In this document: positions 1 through 11,115 of the stretch, in pieces
Layout of the letters: the number at the start of each line of letters is the position of its first letter
How positions within the stretch are numbered: the first letter of the stretch is position 1
Position numbers and translations under genes: made by a program
Assembly (NCBI GenBank): GCA_016748015.1
Contig: JAAOMT010000402.1
Span: forward strand, 35,390-99,389
From: Geosiphon pyriformis
Lineage: Eukaryota; Glomeromycota; Glomeromycetes; Archaeosporales; Geosiphonaceae
Direction: 5' to 3'
DNA length: 64,000 nt
The notes under the pieces: model-generated
The model's database searches: none
What the model saw: the letters and a program-made list of their open reading frames with translations, nothing else
What the model was told of the DNA's origin: nothing

Positions 1-1440
1 GAGTGGACTATTTTTAATGCACCTTAAGTTAGTATACAGTATATATAAAATTAGAATATGAATTTCAATAACTTTAAACATTCCATTTGCATTTAGAACC
101 TTTTTTTATAAAAATATTAAATCAACACATGGTCCGATAAACCTTAATTGAATACAAATGCTTGGGTTTCAAGATTTTTTGTCACAGCTATTGCAAAACC
201 AAAATTAATTAAATGATTTTCTTTTGTTGTAATATTAATTGTAAACTTTATTTTTTTCTTTCTAATTCAAAATATTAATTTTTAATCAAAATTAATAATA
301 CTTATTTTTATGCATTAATTTTAAAATAAATTTGAATTTTACATAATTATTTACAGAAGCAATTTTTTTACAATTTATTATAATGAGGTTTTTTCAATTA
401 AGTACTTGTAATTTAGAGATTATGGATTTTAATTTTTTATAAGCAATTTTTGTTAATTTAAAATAATTTTTTTATTATATTTAGACAAAATGTGATCAAA
501 TTGCTATTTAACTACATACAATATATATATGTTACATATTAAGTGCAGCTTATGCACTTTCTACATGTGACAAGTTATTTAGCATAGGCTTCTTCATTTT
601 TAGTTCAGTAGGCTTTGGCTGAATCAAAGACAATGAGCAATGATTTGCAATGATATCCCCAACAATGGATGATCTTTAATTCAATAAGGAAAGAAATAGC
701 ATAAACAAATATTTTTCGTTGATAATTGCATTTTCAATCTAGTTGGTCAGCAGATAAAAACCAACCAATATTTAATTAAGATTCTAATTTAGAGACCTAA
801 ATACGCTTAAGTGTATTATTTTGGACGGATTTATTGACATGAGCATATGAAGAATAATATGATTTTTTTCCATATAACGCTTTTCCATATTATAATAATA
901 TTCAAATTTATGATAATGATTTTCGGAAAATAATGATAACTAAAATATTTTATTTTTAGGTGTAAAAATTAACTGTATTTATTCTTGATTATCTTTTCCT
1001 ATATAAGCCATAAAATAATTCGATTGATAATCGTTACTTTATCTATCCATTTATAATATCTTCGTCTCGCCCACGCCATGGAAAGTTCGATTTCAGTAAA
1101 TTAATTGGGATTTTAGCCTTAAAAATCTTTAATGTTTTCATTTTTGATGATCTACTCAACAATCTTCCCATAAAAATTTTTTTTTTATAAATTCTGGACC
1201 AATCTTCAGAGCACACTTTCACTACTATCATATGTTTTATTAATAAAATTAGTTTAATTCTTAAGAAGGCAAAGTTGCTTAGAAATTAACAATAAAAGAA
1301 AAATTCGCGTAACTAAATATGACTTTTAATCATTAAGGGCCATCAAAGAGAATAGATACCTAAATTAAGATATTAAATTCTACAACTTTTCTATAAAAAG
1401 TTTCAATATTTTTGACCATTATAAACCTAATATACCATAA
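1..1440. other. AT-rich intergenic DNA upstream of kelch copy 1
   Basis: No gene is recognised. Positions 1043-1440 resemble 4980-5380 upstream of kelch copy 2, so the duplication includes the promoter region. Positions about 730-1090 resemble 56230-56380, a diverged dispersed repeat. An open frame on the minus strand at 1043-1231 has no family resemblance and is probably chance. Confidence 0.6.
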
Positions 1441-1457
1441 TCTTGAAAAGAGCTCGA

Positions 1458-3127
1458 ATGATAAACCTATTTCTCATAATTCTTGTTTTTTTACAAAACG
1501 ATGCGATTCTTGTTTCTTCCTATTTCTCGCCATCTCCTCGGCTGGCCCATATAGCTTCTCTAATTGATAAGAGAATTTATTTCGTTGGCGGAACAATAAA
1601 TTTGATTGATTATGCAATTGATAATGCATACCTAGATCTTCCTCAAAATTTTTCCACTAATTCACCCGCTTTTTATGAACTTGAAACATTACCCAGATCT
1701 CTAAATATATCCTTCACATCAGCTGAGGTGGTAAAAACCAAAAATATAACTGAAGTTATTGTATTTGATGGATATGTAAGTTTCTTAAGTCGAACTTTAA
1801 TTATTAAAATACGTAGTTTTAATGCTCAAAAAAAAATTATTTTTCAAGAGGCTCGATCCCAAGGAGTATTATATTTATGCTTATAAAACAGCTCAAAATA
1901 AGCTCACATGGTTTCCAAATAATGATGCTCAAACGGGAAATCCAGGGGCAAAGAGTTATATTAATACAGTAATTGATAAAAAAGGAAGAATATATTTTTG
2001 GGGAGGGACTCGGAATTTTACTCACCTTGAGGATAAAGCCATGTATATATATGATACAAACTCTACATCCTGGACTAAAATTGAGCCAAAGAATTCTCCT
2101 TCACCAAGGCATTCTTATACTGCCACATTATTACCAGATGGACGCATTATTTTTATTGGTGGGGTTGGCCATTTTTATCCAAATCCAGAAGCAGATCTGA
2201 GTGCGGTAATTTGCAATCTAAAGCTCGAGGGAAATTTATTATGAGTTCTTAAATTTTTGATTTTTTATATAGATCTTAATTTTTAATATCAATGGAAAGC
2301 CTGAGGATCCATGGTCTTATGAGGTTATTTAATATAAAAATATTAAATTAAATTTTTTTAATTTTGATCACACTAACTTTGGTAAAAAATATAAACAGTC
2401 AACAAAAAGCGTCGTTGCTCTAGGATCTAGGAGGGGACATACAGCAATCCTTGGTAATTTAATAATTGATTGTAAATTTTTATTAATTGAATTTTTCTTT
2501 AATATCATTAAAACTATTTAGCTGCTGATGAATACAATATCATAATTTATGGAGGTCATGACAACTTCACTCGTCCAGCTTATCCTCTCATGGTTTTAGA
2601 TACAAAAACATTTACGTGGTCAGTGCCAATTGTAGAATCTCTTCCTAACGATTTATCTGTCCTTTCTTATCATACCGCTACAAGATATCAAAACTTGATG
2701 ATTATTGCATTTGGTAAGTCTTCTTAATGCGATACTTTTAATTTCTGCAATTCAAATTTTATAATAATATGTTTGCAATATAGGGGCTCATAATTTGACA
2801 AATCAAGTGTATAATTCGAGTAAAGAAATAAGAATATTCGATATATCTAACGGGACTTTTAAGTGGCTACAAAATTATGTAGCTCCATTAACTGTAATCG
2901 ACTCTCTACCAAAAAATCCGAAAAATTTAGGACTTATTATTGGAGTCCCTCTTGCTTCAATTGGTTTAATATTTTTGGGATTAGCTATTATAGTTATTTT
3001 ATATCGTCGTCGTTTAACAAAGACTAATAATAATGAAGGAAGCACGACAAACAACCAAGTAATCCAAAATTCAGGATTTCATATTAAAGGGAACACAACA
3101 AACAATCAAGTAATCGAAAATCCATGA
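1458..3127 (+). pseudogene. Kelch-repeat single-pass membrane protein, copy 1 (frameshifted)
   Basis: The start is the ATG at 1458 (MINLFLIILVFLQN...), which opens a hydrophobic signal peptide shared by all three copies. Kelch-type blades follow (SPSPRLAHIASL...YFVGG, IYFWGG, SPRHSYTATLLPDGRIIFIGG, RGHTAIL...IIIYGG). Then come a hydrophobic helix (LIIGVPLASIGLIFLGLAI), an RRR stop-transfer and an Asn/Thr-rich tail with NTTNNQ repeats. Two 3' introns are clear, 2454-2521 and 2714-2783, and both join in frame. A probable intron 2324-2398 is weaker. The reading frame changes by one base near the A-run at 1829-1837, and the stop at 2242-2244 lies before the next recognisable coding block. Probably a surface kelch/galactose-oxidase-like protein gene that has decayed, unless the A-run is a sequencing error. 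Confidence 0.75.
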
Positions 3128-3780
3128 GTTTAGTCACATTTATCAATGGCAATACCAAATATAATTTTTCAAAAATTTATGAAATTCTTAAAAAAGACTG
3201 AAAAAAAGTATTAAGACTGAATTTACTATTAAGAAACGTAATTAATTATATTTTAATTGACCTTCCGATTGAAACCGCGCTCGGCTAGCTGAGGGTTAAA
3301 TGATCGTCAGTTACCCCATATACATGTACCATAAGATTGGTTTCATAAAGATAAATTCACCTCTGAATTCTGTTAAGTTTTTATTATAAACCCGATTGAC
3401 AAGGCAAATTCATTTCAATTTAATAACAGCTAAAACGAATACAGCTAAAAATTATATCTAATGAAAAGCTTTAATTTATTTAGGTGAATCATTTGATTTT
3501 TTGCATAGCTATTTTTTGGCCCAATCCATGGTTAGTAAAATTGCTTGGAGTTCAAAATTAGATTCCCATCAACTACATATGAGTGAAAAAACTTTATCCA
3601 TTCTAATTAATTCCAAAACCGATGATAAAGAAAAATATGGCAATATACATTTCTTTTAGATGGTTATTTGTAGATGAAAAACAGGAAATATCTTTTATTT
3701 CTTAATAAACACAACGGAAATAGAAATATCTAAAGCATATTTGCTTCAAAAGATAATCTTGAATTCATCAATGGTCACAT
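3128..3780. other. 3' flank shared with the other kelch copies
   Basis: No gene is seen. The stretch around 3235-3320 recurs after copy 2 (7237-7314) and, inverted, after copy 3 (near 26760-26860). Positions 3360-3450 match 26650-26730 inverted. From about 3440 the sequence instead resembles the region upstream of the CAAX-peptide copy at 19622-19753 (20540-20640, inverted), so a boundary between two repeat families lies here. Confidence 0.55.
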
Positions 3781-4224
3781 TTAATTTACATAGTATAGAA
3801 TGAAAAAAAATAATCAAACTTAGCGTAAGGCTTTGAGCATTGCTCTTGCTATAATAATCTCACGGTTTTCGAACTCTGCTTTCAGCATGTTACTTAATGT
3901 AAAGCTGATATACAGTGTATATAGTGTATACATTGTAAAAAACCTTTCAAAAGCTGAATTGTATCATATTCATGTTTAATATTATATGTTATTCATAAAA
4001 TGCCTTCTCTAATCCTTCTTTAATGGATGAAAGCCAATATGTCTTTTGATCTCCTCGGGCATTGTTTAAGTATTTTAACAATGCATCTGTCAATCAATAA
4101 TTTAAAAAATAAAAAATTCGGCATATTATTTGTGATTTCCTATCGATTTTCGCTTTTTAACATTCTGTTTAAGTTATTATTGTTTCTAATGATAGATGTT
4201 ATTGTGAAAGCTATGATGTTTTGC

Positions 4225-4230
4225 TATAAA
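4225..4230 (+). promoter_or_regulatory. TATA box of CAAX-peptide copy A
   Basis: TATAAA lies in the shared context TTGCTATAAAACTGG, 106 bp before the ATG at 4331. The same box stands at nearly the same distance before all five copies. An open frame (4027-4269) runs across it, but that frame is not conserved in the other copies. Confidence 0.6.
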
Positions 4231-4330
4231 ACTGGAAGTGCTTTCCCAATTTCTTTTCATTCAATCTAACTAAATAACAAAGGGAAAAGCAAAGCAATAA
4301 CATTTAAATTAAATCAAATAATTTGAAGAA

Positions 4331-4458
4331 ATGCAACCAACAACCAATAATCAATCCTTCAAGCCCTCTCAATTATCGTTCCCGGTAACGGGTCTATTAA
4401 AGGACCAACCGGTGACCCTGACGACGGTAGTGGTACTGGCCAATGCTCGATCATGTAA
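4331..4458 (+). pseudogene. CAAX-peptide gene, copy A (4-base deletion)
   Basis: Homologous to the intact 43-codon genes at 17417, 19622, 22316 and 24545. The ATG and first codons (MQPTTNNQS) are intact. Compared with the copy at 24545, four bases are missing about 27 bases after the ATG. The start frame therefore runs out of register and ends at a TAG past 4458. The downstream frame still encodes the conserved tail GPTGDPDDGSGTGQCSIM and its TAA at 4456-4458. Its 3' part (about 4412-4495) is nearly identical to the copy at 24545, which suggests recombination between them. As read it cannot make the CAAX peptide from this ATG. Confidence 0.7.
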
Positions 4459-4691
4459 AGTCGAATATTATTGGCATTAGCAATTCACCTCTCCAATCCA
4501 TCATCGGCAACAATTTATTATCAGCCGAAATTTATAAAAGATATGGCCATTCCTTCTGATTATACTTTTTTAAGAAGAACTTTAGAATTTTATCTAAATT
4601 AATACAAAACTAAATTTAGACTTTGCACAGGATCATTTAACCTTTAATCATGAATAATTCAATTTTTTTAGAAATATTTCGAATTTTGCAG

Positions 4692-4750
4692 GCTATTCTT
4701 GTATGGGATCTGGTTGCACAGCATTATTCATTTTCAATGGTGTGTGTAGG
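4692..4750 (+). other. Exon-like Cys-containing segment (uncertain)
   Basis: After a TTTTGCAG acceptor-like sequence an open stretch reads YSCMGSGCTALF and ends at a GTGTAG/GTATTT donor-like site. A related segment, also after TTTTGCAG, lies at 20694-20743 and reads YSCDDCYHMAII. The shared acceptor and cysteines may mark a small exon or simply a duplicated repeat. No start codon or partner exon was found. Confidence 0.15.
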
Positions 4751-5397
4751 TATTTATTCCCGCATCACTTTCATATTCATTTAGATTGAAAATAGTAATG
4801 ACAATGGGAAACATAATATAACTTTAGAGTTAAATTAATTCCACACTATAATACATTTGTCATTGTTAGAACTTTTCTAGTTAGTTTTTTAGTGAAAATT
4901 TTATTTAACAAATAATATGAGAAGGGGTTTAAATTCAAATCCAAAAATAATTATTGAAAGGTCAAACTGATCGGGATCTAAACCTTTAAAAGCCTTTGTA
5001 CATGCATAAACAATGATTTTTGATGATCGATTCAATTCATTGATAGCGATCTTTCCATAAAACTAAATTTTCTATAAAACGCTGGGACCAGTCTACTAAG
5101 TATAGCATCACCTTCAAGTATCTATGGTCATATGCTTTATTAATAAAAAAATATTAGAAATAATCTAAAATTAATTTTAATTCTTAAGAAAAGAATTTTC
5201 TAAACCAGAAGGCAAACTTGCTTAAAAATTAGTAAAAGAAACCATTCGCGTAACCAAATATGCTTTACAATCATTAAGTGTTATCAAAGAGAATAGATAC
5301 TTATTAAAAAATTCAGTTTTACAACTTTTTTATAAAAAGCTTCAACCTTTTTGACCATTATTAAACCTAATATACCATTTTCTTGAAAAAAGGTCAA

Positions 5398-7120
5398 ATG
5401 ATAAACCTATTTCTTATCATTCTTGTTTTATTACAAAACAATGCGATCCTTGTATCGTCCAATTTCACGCCATCCCCTCGGTGGGGCCATACAGCTTCTC
5501 TAATTGATAACAGAATTTATTTGGTTAGCGGAGGGATATTTCATAGTTATGCAGTTGATAACGCATACTTGGATCTATCTCAAAATTTCTCCACTGATTC
5601 GCCCGCGTTTTATGAATTTGAGACATTACCCAAAATCTTTAAACGTGTCTTACGCATCAGCAGAGATAGTAAAAACTAAAGATAAAACTGAAGTAATTGT
5701 ATTTGCGGGAGATGTAAGTTTCTTAAGTTTAGAACTTTATTTGTTAAAATACGCAGTTTTGATGCTCAAAAGATTTTTTTTAAAGTCGATAGATCCAAAG
5801 GAGTATATTTACACTTATAAATTCGCTCAAAATAAGCTCACCTGGTTTAGAAATAGTGATAATAAGTCGGGAAATTCAGAGGGCAAGGACAGAGATTGAT
5901 ACAGTTATTGATGAAAAAGGAAAAATATATTTTTGGGGAGGAATTCGAAATAACGTTTATATGAATAAAAAAATGTATATATATGATACAAACTCTACAT
6001 CCTGGACTCAAATCACACCATTGAATTGTCCTTTACCAAGGTTTTCTTATACTGCCACATTATTACCAGATGGACGCATTATTTATATTGGTGGATCTAG
6101 TGGTTCTTATCCAGATCCAGAAGCAGATCTGAGTGCGGTAATTTGCAATCTAAAGCTCGAGGGAAATTTATTATGAGTTCTTAAATTTTTGATTTTTTAT
6201 ATAGATCTTAATTTTTAATATCAATGGAAAGCCTGAGGATCCATGGTCTTATGAGGTTATTTAATATAAAAATATTAAATTAAATTTTTTTAATTTTGAT
6301 GACACTAACTTTGGGTTAAAAATATAAACAGTCAGCAAAAAGCGTCGTTGCTCTAGGATCTAGGAGGGGACATACAGCAATCCTTGGTAATTTAATAATT
6401 GATTGTAAATTTTTATTAATTGAATTTTTCTTTAATATCATTAAAACTATTTAGCTGCTGATGAATACAATATCATAATTTATGGAGGTCATGACAACTT
6501 CACTCGTCCAGCTTATCCTCTCATGGTTTTAGATACAAAAACATTTACGTGGTCAGTGCCAATTGTAGAATCTCTTCCTAACAATTTATCTGTCCTTTCT
6601 TATCATACCGCTACAAGATATCAAAACTTGATGATTATTGCATTTGGTAAGTCTGCTTATTGCGATACTTTTAATTTCCGCAATTCAAATCTTATAATAA
6701 TATATTTGCAATATAGGGGCTCATAACTTGACAGATCAAGTGTATAATCCGAGTAAAGAAATAAGAATATTCGATATATCTAACGGGACTTTTAAGTGGC
6801 TACAAAATTATGTAGCTCCATTAATGCTCACGAAAATCACCAAAGCTCCTACACCTTCCACTGAAATTAACGTAACTCAAACAGCTACCGCTACCGCTGT
6901 ACTAAAAAACTCGAAAAATTCAGGACTTATTATTGGAGTCTCTATTGGTTCAATTATTTTAATATTTTTAGGATTAGCTATTATAGTTATTTTATATCGT
7001 CGTCGTTTAACAAAGACTAATAATAATGAAGGAAGCACGACAAACAACCAATTAATCCAAAATCCAGGATTTCATATTCAAGGGAACACAACAAACAACC
7101 AAGTAATCGAAAATCCATGA
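5398..7120 (+). pseudogene. Kelch-repeat single-pass membrane protein, copy 2 (frameshifted)
   Basis: Direct duplicate of the gene at 1458-3127, nearly identical over the last kilobase. The order is the same: signal peptide (MINLFLIILVLLQNNAILVSS), kelch blades (SPSPRWGHTASL, IYFWGG, FSYTATLLPDGRIIYIGG), TM helix and RRR, then an Asn-rich tail. The introns 6387-6454 and 6647-6716 match copy 1. It has two single-base frameshifts, an extra A near 5631-5636 and an extra G in the GGG at about 5880-5882. Both are inferred by comparison with the other copies. The juxtamembrane region differs from copy 1: it carries a longer Thr/Ala/Pro-rich insert (TEINVTQTATATAVL) between the last blade and the TM helix. 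Confidence 0.75.
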
Positions 7121-7319
7121 GTTTACCCACATTTATCAATGGCAGTACCAAATGTAATTTTTCAAAAAATTTATGAAATTCTTAAAAAGACACTGGAAAA
7201 AATATTAAGACGGCTTTTGAATTTATTATTAAGAAACGTAATTAATTATATTTTAATTGACCTACCGATTGAAACCGCTCTCGGCTAGCTGAAGGTTAAA
7301 AGATGGTCAGTTACCCATA

Positions 7320-8815
7320 AAGATATACTTTAAGCTTAGCATATTTATGAAAAATCTTTTAAAGAGAAAAGCAGCAGATTGTAATATCAAAGTTTATACT
7401 TGTTGAGTTATTGCTTTATAAATTATCAGTCTATTGATGGTGGTTGATTAGCCTGAATCTCGAAAAAAAAAAAAAAAAAATTACCGATTTTAGGTTTTTA
7501 TAATAAACTATTGTCAGATATCTATTTATACGCATATAATTGTGAAATTAATTAACTTTCTACAAATCTATTGAAAAATTCTTCATTTGTTTATTTAGGC
7601 TAAAGATAGCATCTTAAAAGATTAAAAACAGCCCCATAATTTATCATGGGTTTACTTTGTCGCAAATGTAGAATTAATATTTAAAAGCCTATAAAATTTT
7701 CCCACATTATAATGATTTTGAATATAATTTGTTTTATCGTATTTTAAGAAATTACAAATCATCTTAAAAAAATCCAAATTTCTAACATAGAAAAATTAAT
7801 CTATTAATAAAGTTCTTTTCAAATAATATAAGACATTTGATATTAATAATTTCAGAGTTATCTTTATAAGTTTATACTTTTTATTTCGAAATAAATTCAC
7901 TTATAAATCGATCATAATTGCGTATTAGTTTTTATTTTATTAGATATATCGATAAAAATATATTAATAAAATAAATGTGACTTGTCTTTTGATTGTATTA
8001 AACCAAAAATAAAGTTATTAAGTTTATTATTAACAGCAAGTCAAAGTAATTTAAAATTTTTAAAATAATATCTATTTATTTGATTTAATTTCAACTTAGA
8101 AACTGTGATTAGAAATTCATGTTATATAAATTCAGTTTTTATTAGTTTGTGTAAAATAATTTTTTTTAGTTTAATTCCAATTAGTTTTTGCCAATTTAAT
8201 AAAACTTTCCCTTTAAAAATTAGACCACTGAAAATTATTAAAATAAAATGAGAATTTTAAGATACATTTTTTTAAAATATCTTAATATCTAATAATTATT
8301 TATTTTATTGTATATTCTTTATTCAAAAATTAAATTATAATAAAAATAATTTTTTTTGTAATAGTTTTCTTTACTATTTAAAAATTATTTATTAAAATTA
8401 TTTCATTTTTTGATTAATTCGCGATCCACATCTAATGTACAGTAGATGTGTTGTACGATAATAATTGGTGGTTGGATTACATCGTGAATGGCAAGGAAAT
8501 AAAATAAAAATAAAAAATAATTTATTAGATAAGAATAAAAATAATTTTTTTTGCGAACTATATATATAAAGTTTATTAAATAAATATTATTTAAATTTGA
8601 AGTAAATTAATGTCATGATAGTTTAAAAAATTTATGTTTTTTTGATTTTTCATTTATTTGATTAAAATTTTTTGAAAAGGTAGTTTTTTTTTAAATAAGG
8701 GTCAATCATCAACTAATATCTTTTAAACCAAACAGCTTTCAATTTTTGTTGTAAATTAACTTATTTTATTGGGATTTTAATTTAATCAAAAAATTAATTT
8801 TGAAAAAGTCTAAGG
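7320..8815. other. AT-rich intergenic region, no gene seen
   Basis: Mostly A/T runs with no ORF of credible composition. It separates kelch copy 2 from the 3' end of the lipase gene. Confidence 0.6.
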
Positions 8816-11115
8816 TTAGGAGCTATTACTAATATCTGATTTATTATCACTTTCACACTCTTCCTCAAGAGCATTAGTAATATTAACGTTTCTGTCAAAT
8901 TCTTCTCCCTTATCACTCTTTCCGACAACTCTGTTAATTCTACTATTCTCGCTAGATTGATCATTATTATTTCTCTCATTAGCATTATGATCCTCATCCT
9001 CAACATTTTCAAAATGAACCCGAGCACGTTGCATCGCTTCGAAATATCTAATCGGTAAATGATTTTGGAAAAATGAAGGTAAAATTCGTTCCATCCATAT
9101 CAAAGGACTCCTAGCAGGATGTTCGTGAAGTGGTTTAGTACGAAAAACGTCTTTTCTACTTGACCATAATTTACCATTTTTCATAAATTTTATTCCTGTT
9201 TCATTTTCCGTGTCAACTTCTTCTCCTTTCAATGTATTCCATCCAAAAATTGAAGCTAAAGAATAGTCACTCCTTTTTCGTTCCACAATAACCGGTTCAA
9301 CCGCAGTATCAAAAGAATCGCAAGTCGATACTGGTTTCCTACCATTCTGGAAAAATCTTACTCCTTCACCAACATGCGCATAATTTAACAGATTCATTTT
9401 ATTAACGAGACGTCTGATACCAGGATCTTCATAGCCGGGCGGTAATTTTGTGATGATATCGGTATCATTGATCACTCGCCATAAAGTATTTGGGCGGTCG
9501 AAAGGATCATTTGAAACGGCTGAAAAATGAGCCGCGAAATCTGCGTCACCGATAGCCGGGGTACCGAAGAGATATCCGTCTCGTAAAATGCAATTCTCGC
9601 CAAGATCTAATGGGGAACGAAGGAGGCGAGAGTAGAATAGAGTTCCAAGGGCGGCACCTAATGAATGACCAGTTACCCAGAGATTTATTGGTTGATCAAG
9701 ACTAAAGCTGGAAGAGTTGTTATTTGATGTTGAAGCTGATGAAGACTGCCTAGAACGAATTTGTAAAGCTTTAGCGCGAATTGCTTTTATGATTGTTATA
9801 TATGGACTTGCTGAATGACCTCTTGAGGTTTTGTGGCCTCCGTCTGGAAAGAGGGAGGTGTAAAAACCTTCATGAATTTCCCCAAATACATATCCTCTTT
9901 GGTAGTGAAACATAAATGAATGAGGGGTGTAAATGTTTGATGGATGTTGAATAATAAAAATTTAAACGATCTTTTGAAATCATCATTATTCAAAAACTCT
10001 TTTTAAATTACCTCGCATCAATGCGTTGAATCATCGAATCTACCAAGAAATCCTCGAAATCAGTTGGTGTCGTTCCTTTAAATACGACCACTATAAATCG
10101 ATGTTCATATGACCAAAACATTCCAGCGAATGGTCCACCCAGCGAATTTAATTCTGATAAAGAGGTAAATTCTAATCCCCATTTTTGAGATTGTTCACGT
10201 ATACGAAGTTCGCTTTCATACAACTGTCGATTCACATCTTGATATGCTTCCGAAGTTCGTTCTAATTTATTTTTAGCGAGATCTGTAATCTTTTTATGAG
10301 CATTACGAACCTTCATATCATCACGTTCATAGACAATCGCGGACATTAGAAGGAGAGTTTCGGCAATATCTAAATTAAAGGGTCGAGCTTTTTTCGTGCT
10401 GGTTATATCAAATTTTGTAGCTTGATGGTGGTATTTTTGTGTAGTCGGTAGGGGTTGTTCTAACCCTAGAAGACCATCATTTATAATTTCAGAGACTTCT
10501 TCGGAAAATAATCTTGGATCCCCTAGGTAAAAGAAAATTAAAGTTATGTGAGTATTGGTGAATCATCAATTCAATTTTTGAGTTTAAATTTTAAATCACT
10601 TATTAGTGACAAATTAAAAATTTCCCATGTTTATACTCACACCAATTAACCGGACTCAAACCGTCACCCCATTTCTTCGAGATTCCATTTAACACATTTC
10701 CCAATCCACAATAAAAAGATAGTTTTAATGATAATTCGACAACTACCAGCGAAATGACAATAGTAGGGAACACGGTCATAATCAAAATAAAATTCACGGG
10801 ATGAAAAAGTGGCATTGACCAATCAAATAATATTGTGAATAGTAAATTTCTTATAGCGCGATGAACATAAACCATATAAGTTAAAGAGGGAAAAAGTGTT
10901 GGAAGAGAAGTAAATGATTGTGTAGCTGCTGATTTATTTTTATGCGTTTCTGTTAAATCGCGAAAATGGGGATTAGCATCTTCATTATAACTCTTGATAT
11001 AGTCACTAATAGATGGGGGAGACGTTTTGAGGTGGAATTGGGAGAGTGGATTCGATTTTTGATCAGGTACAGAGTTATTTGTGAATTGAAGGAAAGTTGA
11101 TTTTTGAGTTGGCAT
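8816..11115 (-). CDS. Class 3 lipase (alpha/beta hydrolase), three exons
   Basis: Exons on the minus strand are 10641-11115, 10012-10522 and 8816-9896. Introns 10523-10640 (GTGAGT...CCTAG) and 9897-10011 (GTAATT...AAAG) join in frame to give 688 residues. The nucleophile elbow is VTGHSLGAALGTLFYSRLL, the signature of Lipase_3 (PF01764). The likely catalytic Asp is in NDTDIITKLPP and the His in YAHVGEGVRFF, in the usual Ser-Asp-His order. A conserved VVVFKGTTPTDFEDF block precedes them. Exon 1 holds a strong hydrophobic stretch (FILIMTVFPTIVISLVVVEL), so the enzyme is probably membrane-anchored and acts on acylglycerols or related lipids. The C-terminal 100 residues are acidic and Asn-rich. 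Base composition is less AT-rich than the flanks and no break is seen. The family call is secure; the substrate is unknown. Confidence 0.9.

Noticed and set aside
4027-4269. An 80-codon frame with a paralogue at 19817-20059 as a real gene upstream of the CAAX peptides
   Set aside because: It spans the TATA box and leader, differs at many residues between the two copies, and is interrupted in copies B, D and E, while the 43-codon ORF is perfectly kept. It is promoter DNA that happens to be open.
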